Shown: positions 1-23,942 of the stretch, piece after piece
How the letters are laid out: each line of letters begins with the position of its first letter
Numbering within the stretch: position 1 is the first letter of the stretch
Source: Glandiceps talaboti
Taxonomy: Eukaryota > Hemichordata > Enteropneusta > Spengelidae
Length of the DNA stretch: 50,000 nt
Reading direction: 5' to 3'
Assembly (NCBI RefSeq): GCF_964340395.1
Contig: NC_135555.1
Coordinates: forward strand, 7,348,931-7,398,930
Notes under the pieces: model-generated
What the model saw: the letters and a program-made list of their open reading frames with translations, nothing else
What the model was told of the DNA's origin: nothing
Databases searched by the model: none
Made by a program: the position numbers and the translations under genes

Positions 1-190
1 TAATTATAGATGTGTGTGTTTGCCCATAAGGTAACCATGTAGAATGACATCTTGCTTATTATTATTTTATTTTATTTGATTATTTCTATAAAAATCGCCA
101 TATTTTGTATAAATATGACTATTTGTATAATATGACTATAGTCTATTTCAAATAAAAGTGTAGTACAGATAGAACATTGTTTATTTGCAG

Positions 191-455
191 GTTTATCTGG
201 ACAGTCATTGTTCTGTTGGCACTCTCTGGACTTGTTTACCAGGTTTCTTCGTTAGTTTTATCTTTCTTTGATCGTCCTATTAATGTTAATATCAAGTATG
301 AAGAGCCAACACAGAAATCAGATTTCCCAGCCATAACAATCTGTAATAACAACTTAATGAGGTAAATATAATTTATTAATTTATAGTAATTAATGGATGA
401 CTTAAACCATCACTGAATTCCTGCTAAAATAGTTCATCATCTCTTTGTATGCCCT

Positions 456-489
<34 letters not shown>

Positions 490-957
490 CCGTCTGTACG
501 TATGTATGTTGGTCTGTCAGTGTGTGTCTGTCTATGCATGTCCCTCTGGCCCACTTTATCTCTCTCAGTCTTTACTTGTTTACCTCTCCCCCTCTTTTTC
601 TATCCTTTTTGTTCCTCTCTCTGCTTTCAGGCAAACAGACATTTTAATAGACTAAGTCTGAATGTAACCATTTCCTTACTCATTCTCCATCCCACTTTCT
701 CTTTTCTTATATGAAACTAATTCTAACAAGAAACTACTACAGACATCAAATTTACTCAGACTGAACTTATCAAATGAACAGTCCCTTTTTCAAGTAGCTA
801 TTGGCCTAGATAAGACATATCATTTTACGTCACATTTCGACAAATATTTGCTTAAGCTCATTGCTGATAAACAACAAGACAACAAGAACAAGAATAAGAA
901 TAAGAACAACTAACATTTTCATACACATACGTACACACTCACACTCACACACACACA

Positions 958-1031
<74 letters not shown>

Positions 1032-2096
1032 TACATACATACATACATACATACATACATACATACATCGCATGGCATCGCATCGCAATTCATCAGCCCG
1101 CACCGTACCGCACTGCTCTGCACTTCACTACACTGCACTACACTACACTACGCTACACTACAGTATATTATACTGTGTTGTACTAAACTATACTGTGTCA
1201 TAGTAATTTTATCATGCTGTACTGTACAGTACAGTACAGTACGTACTGTACTGTACTGTACTGTACTGTACTGTACTGTACTGTATACTGTACTGTTCTG
1301 TTCTGTACTCTTGAGCCAGTACCCTTGTCAGTAAATGTTAACGTTATAAACATATTTTTATTTAAATCATAGTTACGAGGCGATCCGTGCAAGTGTTGGA
1401 TTAACTAATTATATAGATATAACAATCGCACATGTAAACACGCTCATGCAGAGTGGCTCCGATTTTTATTATGACGATGAAAATAGTGGGATTGACCCAA
1501 CTTATGGTGACAAAATGTTCCAGAACGATGAAACATACCTTGAATATTTTGAAGACGTAGCACCTGAAGCTGATGATATTATCAGGCGGTAGGTATTATA
1601 TTTTTTGTAGATTCAAATCGTCTATGCATCAGAGGAATAACACTACTGCAAGAGATAAAGGTATTTTGTGAACTTTGGATTCCGGACTCATTTCATGACT
1701 ATAGATGACTTCTTAACGAGACTACAGAGAACAGGGTATTGAGACAAGAAGTTGTTATGGGCATGCATTGACATGAATGTACTATAGTACAACTACTGAC
1801 TGTCATGGGATAGAGTACGACAGTTTCTATCCATGCTAAAAAGCTGATTTAAACAATGGATCGGGAACAAATTTCAGCTCAATGTTTCTCAGCAAATTAT
1901 GTGCAGTGTGATGCAAAATCATAAAATGAGCCCCAAGTAACCAAACCCTTACGAAAAATGCATTTATTTTCTAGAGTGACATACCCTCAAGTAGCTTTGT
2001 GCAATCAAAGTGAATATTGCATGAGTGGTTGGTGAAAACAGAAATACTAAAATATGAAGACGGACAAAATAACACGAACCTACACACACACGCGCG

Positions 2097-2166
<70 letters not shown>

Positions 2167-5100
2167 CAAGCAGTTGGTGGTGAAATACTTCATATTGTCC
2201 TGTACCCCAGTACATATTTTGAATGTAGGCCTCATCCAAAGATTCGAGGAGTGACCCCTCCCCGCCGTCATTCTTCCCGAGACCAGTTCCCGTGTCTTCT
2301 CATTATTACAAGTTTACAGTGGGTGTGATCAAAGACTTAGTTCTGTACCTGGTAATAACATCCATGTACTAGTATATTTCTTTCTTGACGCGTACGATGA
2401 CAGTTGCTTGTCTGCCTTTTCCGACATTTTAATTAATAACTCCAGGAACTCTTCTCTCTTCTATCTGTTTTATAGTTGTTCCTTTGGAAGTACATCGTGT
2501 GGTCCACAAAACTTTACTCGAATTTGGACAAATTTTGGCATTTGTTATACATTTGATGCTGGAATTTTTGGAGATGTCGCAAAGGTTTCAAACGCTGGTG
2601 AGTTTTTGAATACAGATAAAGTTCCCTCCGATGCCACCATAACATTTTACCCGTTTGTCTGTATATACGTATCCCTCTTCATTTCAAGCCCATTTCAAAA
2701 GATCGTTACCATATAACAGGATTAGGGTTCTAAAGGATCATTTGGATAAGAATTTTAAAGTAAAGTGTACAAAATATTGCTAGTTGTTCGGTAGAGCTAT
2801 TGAAATTGAAATATTTAGCCCAGAACAAAGGCATAATCCTATGTAATCCGTATGGCTCCATTGTAGAGTAACATTTAATGCAATGAGCTATTAGAGATCT
2901 GATAGGCCTTGTTCGTGCATGCATTTACAATGATACATGATGAAGATTCGAATGTGTCAGTTTCATATCCTCATGCGCAAATATGTCACGCTTTGAAAGA
3001 TTGGTATATTTCATTCTTGCCGACGATAACACCAATAGCTTCTCCGACAACATTTTGATGATGAATATCAAATAAACGATTTCATTTGTTTGATGTATTC
3101 AGCATTGTTATAATGTGACATAATTTTTATGTTATATCAAGAGATGGCGTTGTCTCTATTCCTTCACACTTCAATGCACCTTTTACAAACAATGCATAAA
3201 GGAACGAATACTCCCCAGTCGTTATCCTTCATCCTTATGAGGGCATTCTGTGTACATACATGTAACGTCTTGGAAAAAAATTAAAGTTTAAAGGTGCACG
3301 AGAGGGATGACGTCACAGGATGACGTCACAAGGATGAGAATCACAAATATCGATATTGTCAGAAGCTCGCATCGTTGTTATGTGTAAAATTTTCACAGGA
3401 CAAGAATATGGGCTACGTTTGCTATTATACGCCAATGAGAACGATTATGTTGGACCACGGTCAGAAGTCGGGTTCCGAATTATGGTGCACGACCGGGACG
3501 AGATCCCGGATGTGACTGGTCACGGTGTATCAATTTCGCCTGGAACATCATCAAGTATAGGGTTAACGAAAACCATGGTGAGTTGATTTAAATTTATTGT
3601 GAATTTTGTGTTTGCATACAACACATAACTACATTATTGACATTTAAACTGTAATTTCTAAATGCCAGTGAAACACATCTGAAATGATTATGGTGAGTTG
3701 TCACCGAGCTATAATAAACTTTTCGCGAATATCTATTTCGCTATCTAAAGCAAAGTTAAGACTTTAACATCAGATAGGTGCATTGATGCTATACACAAAT
3801 TAAACCAATGAATATTCGCATAATACTATAGTAGTTCACCTGGGTAAAATATTGATACTTTAAAGGGGAAAACCACTCAAGAAAAGGAGTCATTTCATGA
3901 TTTCACATCTCACACATTTTGTTCGACTGCCTTGGAACATGAAATTGAAACTCTTTTTTTCACCTCCATTTTTGTAGCATTTATCCTCTGTATTGTCTCG
4001 TAGGACCTAGTGATATGTATATGCATTAGTTGAATATTACATATTCATGACAACTCATGAATATCCAGTGTTCATCTAATATATATGCATGTCTGGTAAG
4101 TCAAACGAGACAACAGTGGACCACAATGAAAGTGAATGAGTTTTAATTTGGCGTTTCTAGGTAACATACGATGTGAAGCCATATTCCTAAGCTTATGAAA
4201 ATAGTTTCCTGAAGTTAAACCCTCCTTTAATTTCTTTTTCAAACATGCTTTTCTTCTTTATCGTTATAGTTGTCAAATTTGGGTCCACCATACGGTCAAT
4301 GCGTTGATAATTCAAGTGGCAATCTTAAATATTTTGATGGCGCATACTCCCTATCTAAATGTTTGTTAGAGTGCAAGATCGCTTACTCACTGGAGATGTG
4401 CGGCTGTAGATATTTCTACATGCCAGGTAAGTGTTGAGATAAAATAAGCACAGTTCTGTCTTTGTCCATATATCTTTATTGTAAAGAAATCGTATACAGA
4501 TTGAAATAGGAATCTCAGAGTTGTGTAGCTTTAGAGAGCAGCTTAGTCTCCTCATAGGTTGAAAAATTGTAATGTAACAGTTCTTAACACTGTGGCGGTT
4601 TTCTTTTCAATTTACTTAGGAAATTCTTCCTTTTGCATCAAATACCAGGAACAACGTTGTATTCACGAAGCCATGGGTAGGTTTAACGTTATTAATCACT
4701 ATCGGGTATAATCTATACAGTAGAGTGTACGGAAAGCATGTCGAAATATTGGACGATTTTAAGAAAAGAGTGATGAAAGCAATGGCGGAACATTTGATTG
4801 ACATATTTCGGTCACTACTGAACAAATAACGTCGACACCTATTGCAGTCACTTATATCGACTGTGATATATCAATTTGGTTGGTGCTTAGTAAAGTCCGA
4901 TTACTCTGCAATATTTGTCCTCGTTCCCAGCCATGGAAAATAATACTGACATGATGTACTGTGTCAAAACATCGAGTTGACAAAGAATACATCCTGAATG
5001 ACAGTATTTGAAAGGATATTCAGATTCAGGGGTCAATGCTTGTTTACACTTTATTTTACGTTTAAAATAACCTTGTTGCAGTGAGTAGTAATTGTTCAAA

Positions 5101-8100
5101 ATGTGTTAATCTTATTTTTTTTGTTTCGCTCAGAAAACCTCACGAAGCAACAAGATGCATGTAGTAGCTGCAAACAGCCTTGTGAACAGACAATGTTTAA
5201 TATGAAATTATCCTCTAGCAGTTATCCATCTACAATCTATGCTACCAACTTGATGAACTATGGACGCTGGCCATGTGATACTGCACTTTATCAATATTTG
5301 ATGTTAGTATTGTTCCTAAGATTTTAAAAGAATGATTATTCACTGTCCACTAGTATATTATTATTAATGACCACTAGTACTAATACCCATTAAATTGGCC
5401 ATATGGTTGAAGATTGGGTACTTATTTTTAACTTTAATTTATAAAACATTTTTATCACTGCTTTCTACTTGAAAAATCAATGTCAAACAACATTAACAAA
5501 GTCTTATTTTAACTCAATACATTGTAAAAAGCTTAAATAAAATGTGTAAAATGTTTGTTATTGTACGTACAATAATAAAGCTTTTACACATTTATTAATC
5601 TTTTGCAATGTACTAAGGTATGAACAAGGACTTGGCATATGTTGTTTTACATTGATGTTTCAAGAAATGAACTATAATCATGATAACATTGTTCTATGAA
5701 TTAAAAATCCAAAAATTGCAAAATATAAAATCAATCCTCCTTCATATGGCCACTTTAATATTATTGTATCAACATGATGCTAGCTCTTAAAGTTACACTT
5801 ACTGTAACTGAAACGATTTCTGAAACTGTTTTGTTAGATAGGATGGCTTACACGTAGTATTCTACATCCTGAATAGTGAGTAAATGTGGGTAAATGTAAT
5901 TACTATCCAGCTGTACACATTATATGTATATACTAGTATAATACGTTAAATCAAACCAAATTAGGTCCGCATTAAAAAAAAAATCAACACCCCAACGTGA
6001 TCATACTTTCAACCTGCTACTATTTTATTGATCAGATTGACATATAATTATGCTATATATAATGTCTAATTATTGGTATTTTAACCTTTTTTTCGGTGCA
6101 TATATTCTTGGTTTTCTGATCACAAAAAATGACATTGCAGTTCACGAGTGAGACTTTAATTACTTTCGCAAAAAATGACATTGCAGTTCAAGAGTGAAGC
6201 TTTACCCACTTTCGTTTAAAAGGCCCATGATTAATGTAGAATGCTCTACGAATCAAAATTATATGTTAACCAAAGTGTAACTCTCTTTCTATGGGAGGTT
6301 AGATTATTTGTTTATATGAAGTTTGGGAGAAACAGGGTAACTTTGTAAAATCTCTAAAGACGTTGCCATTATAGGAAGTTTATTCCTGATCCTTTGGAAA
6401 TAATAAAATAAAGTTTGGGAATTTCTTTTCACTGATATTGTTTAACGATTGAACTTCCTATATAATTAACACAGTTAGTAATGTTACATTCTGAAATGAC
6501 TGAATTTTTAAAATATTATTTGGTGTGTCATTGTTTTCAAATTATATGCTGACCCGTTTTTTTTCCTCTTGATTATTAACTAGGGATAAGTTCTTGACAA
6601 CAATGACAACAAAAATTTTAAATTATTATTTTTGCAGCTCATGCTACATTAATGCACATTTTCCTTGGTTTTTTTTCAAACAGGCGGACATCAAATTCAC
6701 GGACAGGTCAACGAACCGGAATGATAACACAACTTGTTATCGAAAAATTTATCGAAGTGAACCAACAAAATGACCACATATACGGCACGATGATGTACCT
6801 ACTGTTCACTTATCTTTACCAAGATGTATATCACCAAATTGAATCAGAACTGACGAGGGCTGCCGTAACGACCTTACAGGAGAGCGATTTTAGCTATCAA
6901 ATCAATTCGGATTTGTACAATGAAACATACACAGCGATGAAGATATTTGGTATGGATACTGAAGGTCAAGTTTGGATCGCTATTAACGGAACAACTGATT
7001 ATTTTTATCAGATGTTTAATTATTCCCAAATAATGAAGAAACAAGACTACTTGTTTAATCTTCGTGATTATTATGTGACAATCTTTGACGACGTATTCCC
7101 GCTTATGTATGTGGATGCATGGACGATAATAAACGAAAAATTTGACTTAATGATGCAAAACGAAGACGTCGTTGGTATCTGCAAAACGTTTATAAGGTAA
7201 AATACTTCCTATTTTGTCAAAAACAATGTGTTATCTATAAAAATTAGTATAAAAGAATACCATTGAAGGAATTCTAGGTTATTTAAGAAATGAAAAAAAT
7301 AGTAAGGAACCAAATTTTTTTTCGGGACAATTTAGTACGAGTGTGGCAATATAAGAGGTACCCGTCTTTTCGTCTATTGTAAATAAATAAATACGAATTC
7401 TGATACTTAAAAAAGTTGTATGCGTTTCTTTCTGTTGTGATCTTCGCAACCCCTGCATTCAAAACAAACCCATGTTGGGTATTTCATAGCTATGCAGTGT
7501 AGTTGAAAAGAAATTATAGTTTGGAATGGACTAACTAGAAGTTAACTTCAGAGAAGTCAATACTCGTGACGTAATATGTAATGCAATGATTGTTATAGGC
7601 ATATAAGTAGTTAACTTCAGAATACAAACTCCGAACACAAGTGTTTGAGCATTTTTCTGTTTACTTTTCTACTTCTAGAGATAACCTGTCAAAGGTCACA
7701 ATATACTTCGAAGATTTGAAAGTTGAGAGTATTGTACAACAGCCTGGCTACACCTCATTCAGCCTTGTCTGTAAGTATTGTGTACAACATGTGTAATATG
7801 ATGACATCCTTTATCATATGATATGGCACATATCATTCACAGTGATGACGTTTACCGTGGAATATCACTGTAAGTGTAATCGCTTCCAGTTATAGGTGTA
7901 CATATCAGTAAACACATTTTCACAATAATTACACCATGATTCAAAATTGTGGCTATCAAAGCAACGCATGTCAATAAATCTTTGCCAAACAATAACAGAA
8001 CATATGCTTTTTTCTAGAAACACACGTTTATATATGAAAATAACATTGTACAGTCCAATGTGTAACGTTTGCATATATATATATTTAAAGTAGTATTCTC

Positions 8101-8271
8101 AATTCCGGATGCTATATTTTTCCTGTAGGTGATGTAGGGGGGTCGTTGGGTTTATTCTTTGGAGCCAGTATGGTTACGTTTCTGGAAATTCTAGACTTTT
8201 TCATCGTTCAATGCTGGAAAAGGGGAACATCCAGGCAACACCGGGTTATCACTGTCCAGTCGACTCGATAA
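191..8271 (+). CDS. Gene A: ASIC-like DEG/ENaC channel, 5' partial (exons 2-11)
   Basis: Predicted trimeric, amiloride-class cation channel subunit of the plasma membrane. Exons: 191-361, 1373-1588, 2476-2597, 3399-3577, 4270-4426, 4620-4676, 5134-5302, 6684-7196, 7679-7770, 8129-8271 (stop TAA). All junctions are GT-AG and phases match genes B-D. Exon 1 is off the left edge, so the first residue seen is the Arg split by intron 1. Seen in order: TM1 (WTVIVLLALSGLVYQVSS), post-TM1 motif FPAITICNNN, finger exon, CYTF strand, exon with G-x-x-YGLRLLLYANE, Cys-rich thumb (SKCLLEC, CGCRYFYMPG, CSSCKQPC), long inserted exon 9, palm strand (KVTIYFEDLKVES), then CDVGGS and TM2 with the GAS selectivity filter. 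This is the most divergent copy: a different finger, no acidic DxDxDD cluster in exon 9, and a basic tail ending QSTR. ASIC-type family assignment is firm; ligand and gating are unknown. Confidence 0.88.
454..530. repeat. (TGTC)n microsatellite, gene A intron 2
   Basis: Imperfect TGTC/CCGTC units in the intron between exons 2 and 3. ORFs across it are repeat translations. Confidence 0.9.
937..1069. repeat. Compound (CA)n/(CGCA)n/(CATA)n microsatellite
   Basis: CA units, then ACGC tetramers, CA again, then ACAT tetramers, all within gene A intron 2. Confidence 0.95.
1216..1300. repeat. (ACAGT)n/(ACTGT)n pentamer array with 38-bp palindrome
   Basis: ACAGT units switch to their reverse complement ACTGT at ACGT (1241-1244), making 1224-1261 a perfect palindrome within the array. 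Confidence 0.85.
2086..2161. repeat. (CA)n with (CG)n start, gene A intron 3
   Basis: ACACACGCGCGCG then a long CA run. Alternating purine-pyrimidine, so Z-DNA-prone. Confidence 0.95.
3308..3328. promoter_or_regulatory. Two tandem full CRE palindromes in gene A intron 4
   Basis: TGACGTCA occurs at 3308-3315 and again at 3321-3328, 13 bp apart. This is the consensus CREB/ATF site. Intronic location and spacing suggest a possible enhancer; function is inferred only. Confidence 0.4.
6123..6214. repeat. 46-bp tandem duplication in gene A intron 8
   Basis: Units 6123-6168 and 6169-6214 both start CAAAAAATGACATTGCAGTT and end CTTTCG, with several mismatches. The rest of this 1.4-kb intron shows nothing recognisable except a hairpin near 5535-5597. 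Confidence 0.8.
6684..7196 (+). other. Gene A exon 9: inserted extracellular segment (about 171 aa)
   Basis: A single exon, phase 2 on both sides, lying between the CxxCxxPC/Y thumb exon and the KVTIYFEDL palm exon. Established ASIC architecture has only a short loop of a few tens of residues here. The segment is Tyr/Asn-rich, probably helical, with potential N-glycosylation sites (NET, NGT, NYS) and ends EDVVGICKTFIR. It keeps the C-terminal landmarks shared with the other copies (FPLMYVDAW, ICKT) but lacks their acidic cluster. Confidence 0.8.
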
Positions 8272-9582
8272 AAGTAATTCAAATCCATTATTCCAATACC
8301 GAAGACATTTTTTATATGGCACCGTGGTATAATACAAATCTCCTGTGGCAGAACACTTTGAAAGATGAATTTAAAATATCAAATTGTATCGTTTTTCCGT
8401 GATTGTTTTTTTTGTCAACAATCAAATCGATATTCGTTTAAAAGTTAAAGACATCAGGATAATCTATTTTAATAATGTCATTCGTACTTTAGGACAATTA
8501 GCAATCCATTTATTAAGTCAACGTACTGTGTAGTGATTTGTCAATGTGCTTATTTTTTGAGCAATATTAGGGAAGTTGTATCCTGCATTATTGACATCAG
8601 TGAATCTTAAACACCGTTAAGAACATTTACATACAATATTCAGAATACATAACGATTTATTGAATGAACAAGAGTTAGGATCAATTAAGTTTTTAGCGAA
8701 AATTTCAAAATGTATTCAATATATTGTTATTGAGTTTTCTTTATTGACATAACTTACTAAAGTTTTGTTTTGAATTAATAAGGATATCAGAAGTATGGCA
8801 TTTTGTCAATTTTAGGCATAGGTAGGTGATTCTTTGTGTATGTATGTATGTGTATGTATGTATTTATGTGTGTATGTATGTATGTATGTATGTATGTATG
8901 TATGTATGTATGTATGTATGTATGTGTGTGTGTGTGTGTATGTAGGTAGGTAGGTAGGTAGGTAGGTAGGTAGGTAGGGATGGATGGATGGATGGATGGA
9001 TGTATGTATGAATGAGTGTGTGTGTATGTATGTATGTATGTATGTATGTATGTATGTATGTATGTATGTATGTATGTATGTGTCTGTCTTTATGTCAGTA
9101 AGCTAGTCAGTCAGTCAGTCAGTCTGCCTGTCTGTCTGTCAGTCTGTCTGTCTGTGAGTGTGTATATGTCTTTGTCGGTATGCAGTTATGAATGTTAATA
9201 TAATTCATAATAACACAATTTATGACAAGGGTCGTTCACAAATTTCCCGATATTGACTGTAAGATGTAAGATCACAATAAGATGTTAGTTAGAGCAATAA
9301 AAATGTTCATGTTATGCAATCTTATTATGTCTTAACGTGTCTGTTGCTTTCCTAAATTTAATTGTTGCAGTATATTTATGTGTTGAAACTTAGTGAAGGA
9401 ATGAAGTGAGTGTATTGATTGCAATATTATGGCGTAGGATTTTGTATGTTTTGATAGCATTTTATAAACAGAGATTGCCACGAGAACGTTTACATAAGTA
9501 TTCAAACATTCTTGATTTACCTTTGCGTTTCAGAAAAGTCATCAGAAAGAAAGCAAGGTACAAAGTTGCCACGATGGCAAGA
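8272..9582. other. Intergenic DNA 3' of gene A with microsatellites
   Basis: No gene seen. 8838-9080 is an interrupted array of GTAT, GTAG and GGAT tetramers; 9100-9155 is CAGT/CTGT tetramers. An AATAAA at 9297-9302 could be a poly(A) signal for gene A but is about 1 kb past the stop codon. Confidence 0.7.
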
Positions 9583-12202
9583 GAACAGAAATCGATTTTC
9601 ATTTTTTAACATTAACATATTTACTTGGCTGTTCAAAATCCATCAAAAGATGTAGACTGAGTGCGCATTCATATGCATTATGAAATGGCTTTTAAGTGTA
9701 ATTAAACCTTGGTCGGATTATCAATTCATTAGTGTATCATTCAGATACAAAATAAAGCTTTATGACTTTTGAACCATGATCGATATATCATTATGTTAAC
9801 TATATTCCGTCAGATGGTCAGAAATGGTTATCAGAGAAATTGATTTTCACTTATAACCATGGAGACAAAGATACATCATCACCACTTATGAGAGTAGAAT
9901 GGCGGGTCCTTTAAATAGAGCTATCATGACAAACTCCTATCACACCATCTACAACCACGCGTTACATGTTAATGTACACATAATTAGAAGAAAAAAACAC
10001 TTGCAGCACAAATCACTTCTTAGTGAAGTGTTCATAGGGCATGTCTTTGGATAAATAGGTACAGAGCTAGTGGCACTGTGTGGAGATCTGGTCAAGGTAT
10101 TGGCGATTTTTTACACACAATTTACAGAATGACAAAAGGTGTGCAGTATATGTGTTTACGGTTATAGGCGTGGAATCATATGATTGTGTTTACGGGTTGG
10201 TGACATTGTGATAATTTACAAGATTGGGACAGTACCATTAAAAAGGTTAACGATAATGCGGACAGTTTCATTCACGGTTAATTATTTCGTAATCTAGATT
10301 TAATATTTGGCATTATTCTAGTGTCAGCTTCGACTAGGTGCCCAAGGGTAACGATAATGTCTGAACCAGCAATCTTGTTGCCGATGATTTGTCACCAGTA
10401 ACGCCATTGTCATTGCTGTGGAAACTCAGCGGGTTTAATTGATCCCTATCCATTTTCTCGTTCTACAGTCTCTTTTAAAACAATTCCCAATAGCTGATCG
10501 ACTACTTTCGATACTTCGAGTTAGAATGATGAGTACATATTCATGCATTATTTACTTAATGCTTATTTTATTACCAGTCAGGAATAACAGCGGCATATAA
10601 CAAATCCTTGTCATGGTTACACCTCCTTTCATAGGTCTATCTAAACCAAGTGATGGAGAAGATCAACATCATCATACAATTATCATAAAAAGTCACATGT
10701 AACAAACAATGATGGAAACAAATTGACACAACATAAGTGTAATAATACTCAGTCTTACTCAGTAATATAAAGGTGACTCAATTAGGATTATCAATTGTCA
10801 ATTTGCGCATGCAATGTTGACATAATATAATTAAGAGCGCCATGGCAAATACCCTAAGCTAAAACGTTTCGTGATTGACAGGCATATTTGCACTGAACAG
10901 ACAAATCATGTCCAATGTTTGACAAAACGTTAATGGATAACATATACAGCCCAGAATTCCCACATGGAATTGATTCATTAAGCAAACCTACTCGGCAAAA
11001 CCTGCTCACTTCTACGATCACTGGCCTGTGATGAATAATTATAGTTACCAAGGTTACGTATTCATAATATGTATTCAGAAAAAGGCACATAGATAAAGAA
11101 GTGACACGTAAATTATTCATTAAAAGAAACTTATTTACACTTTCTCCATGGATGACACTAATTTGCACTATCGTGGAGATTACTTTCCATAGCTGTAGGG
11201 CCTTGTCAAGTTTGATGCAAATATGTATTTCTATTATAGTTGTATTCGATTGTACCAAGCAGGCTGATTAGTACTATGTCAATCAATAGTCAAAACATCC
11301 CTTGTTATCAATCATTACGTAAATCGGAGAACAATTCATGTCACATATTCAACGAACACAGTCAATTATGGAACACTCAGTCAATCATTACCAGCTCTTG
11401 AATAAAAGTCTCGTGTAACCCACCTACTTCATGTCTTATGTTGTGATTTGTCAATACGTGGTCACGTGACACATAATTGTTCGAACTGTTTAAAGTTTTA
11501 CCAGTCAACATTTTGGTGATGTTTCCTGCCGTATGTACATATTTTAACAGTAGATGAATGTGACGTCACCTTCTGTTGGCGGAGTAGATGCTAGTATAGA
11601 AATTTCACAGTTTGACAAGAACATAAACTTGCAAACCTTTTGTCAGAAAGGATTTGGAATGTACAAAGTTGGTAATTATTGAAGGAGGATATATTTCCAG
11701 ACATTTGTGTTGATTTACGAGAAATTGACTTCTCAGGGACTCTTGTCACACGTAAAACCCACAGAGCTTATGTACTTTTTAGGCAAGGCATACGGTGTGG
11801 TGTGTTACAAGATACATGTTGACTGCTCGTCTCGTACAACAACATACGTCAGTTTCCATCGGAACTAGTGTGTCACTCCAAAACAGACTGTTTCCCTTGG
11901 GATTGTGTCACCCCCCAACCCCAAAAAAGACTTTTTCCCTTGCCACTGTGTCACCCCCAAACAGACTGTTTCCTTTGGGCTTGGTTACATTTGTAAATGT
12001 TGAATATATCTTACAATAGATCTAATTGTAATAGAGAAGAAGATTTATAAATGTCTGATAATTTTGTACTTCTATAATAATTAACAAGATGTATACTATG
12101 TATAAATATGTAAATTAGGGTAAACTGTATGAAGCTTGGTTTTCAATGTCCTTGAAAATCCTGTGAATGTTGATTGATCTTCTTTGATTGCAGAACACGT
12201 TA
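9583..12202. other. Non-coding DNA between genes A and B (start of duplication unit)
   Basis: No exon is recognisable. It is matched by 23943-26367. It contains a CRE palindrome TGACGTCA at 11561-11568 (repeated at 25746) and a C-rich unit of about 35 bp (GTGTCACCCCC...AAACAGACTGTTTCC) in about three copies at 11870-11985, versus about two copies at 26078-26150. Confidence 0.6.
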
Positions 12203-23488
<11,286 letters not shown>

Positions 23489-23942
23489 TCTGACGACGAA
23501 CGTTCAACTATTCTTGAACATCCACCAATCTTAGATAACAAATGAGGCGAAATGACATCATATCACTAAGTATGGAAGATAGACCATGTGACGTAGTTAT
23601 CACCACGGTATTTAAACCATTAAAATGTACATGATACGCACAACAGAATGTAAGTAACTTTAAGTCAACAAAACATCAATTGTTATAGGCGATCATGACC
23701 TCAATCGGTTGATTAAACAAACCTCTGCAAAGAGGATTATCTTCGAATTCTACTGCAATATCCTTGTTCTCCTGGCGCAGCATTGCTTTGTATTTTGAAT
23801 AATCTGTATTGAATTTTAACAATTTCTCACTTGAATGGTTATTGTGTCTGTCCCAGGCGATTCGTCAATTATCCATTTATATCTTTACATCTGCTCTAAA
23901 TTTGCTACGAAAATGACATTAACTTATGAACATATTTGAAAA

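Noticed and set aside
8211-8402. Alternative reading frame over the last exon of gene A
   Set aside because: Exon 10 phase requires the frame that gives C-DVGGSLGLFFGAS, which stops at 8269-8271. The longer ORF is out of frame with TM2.
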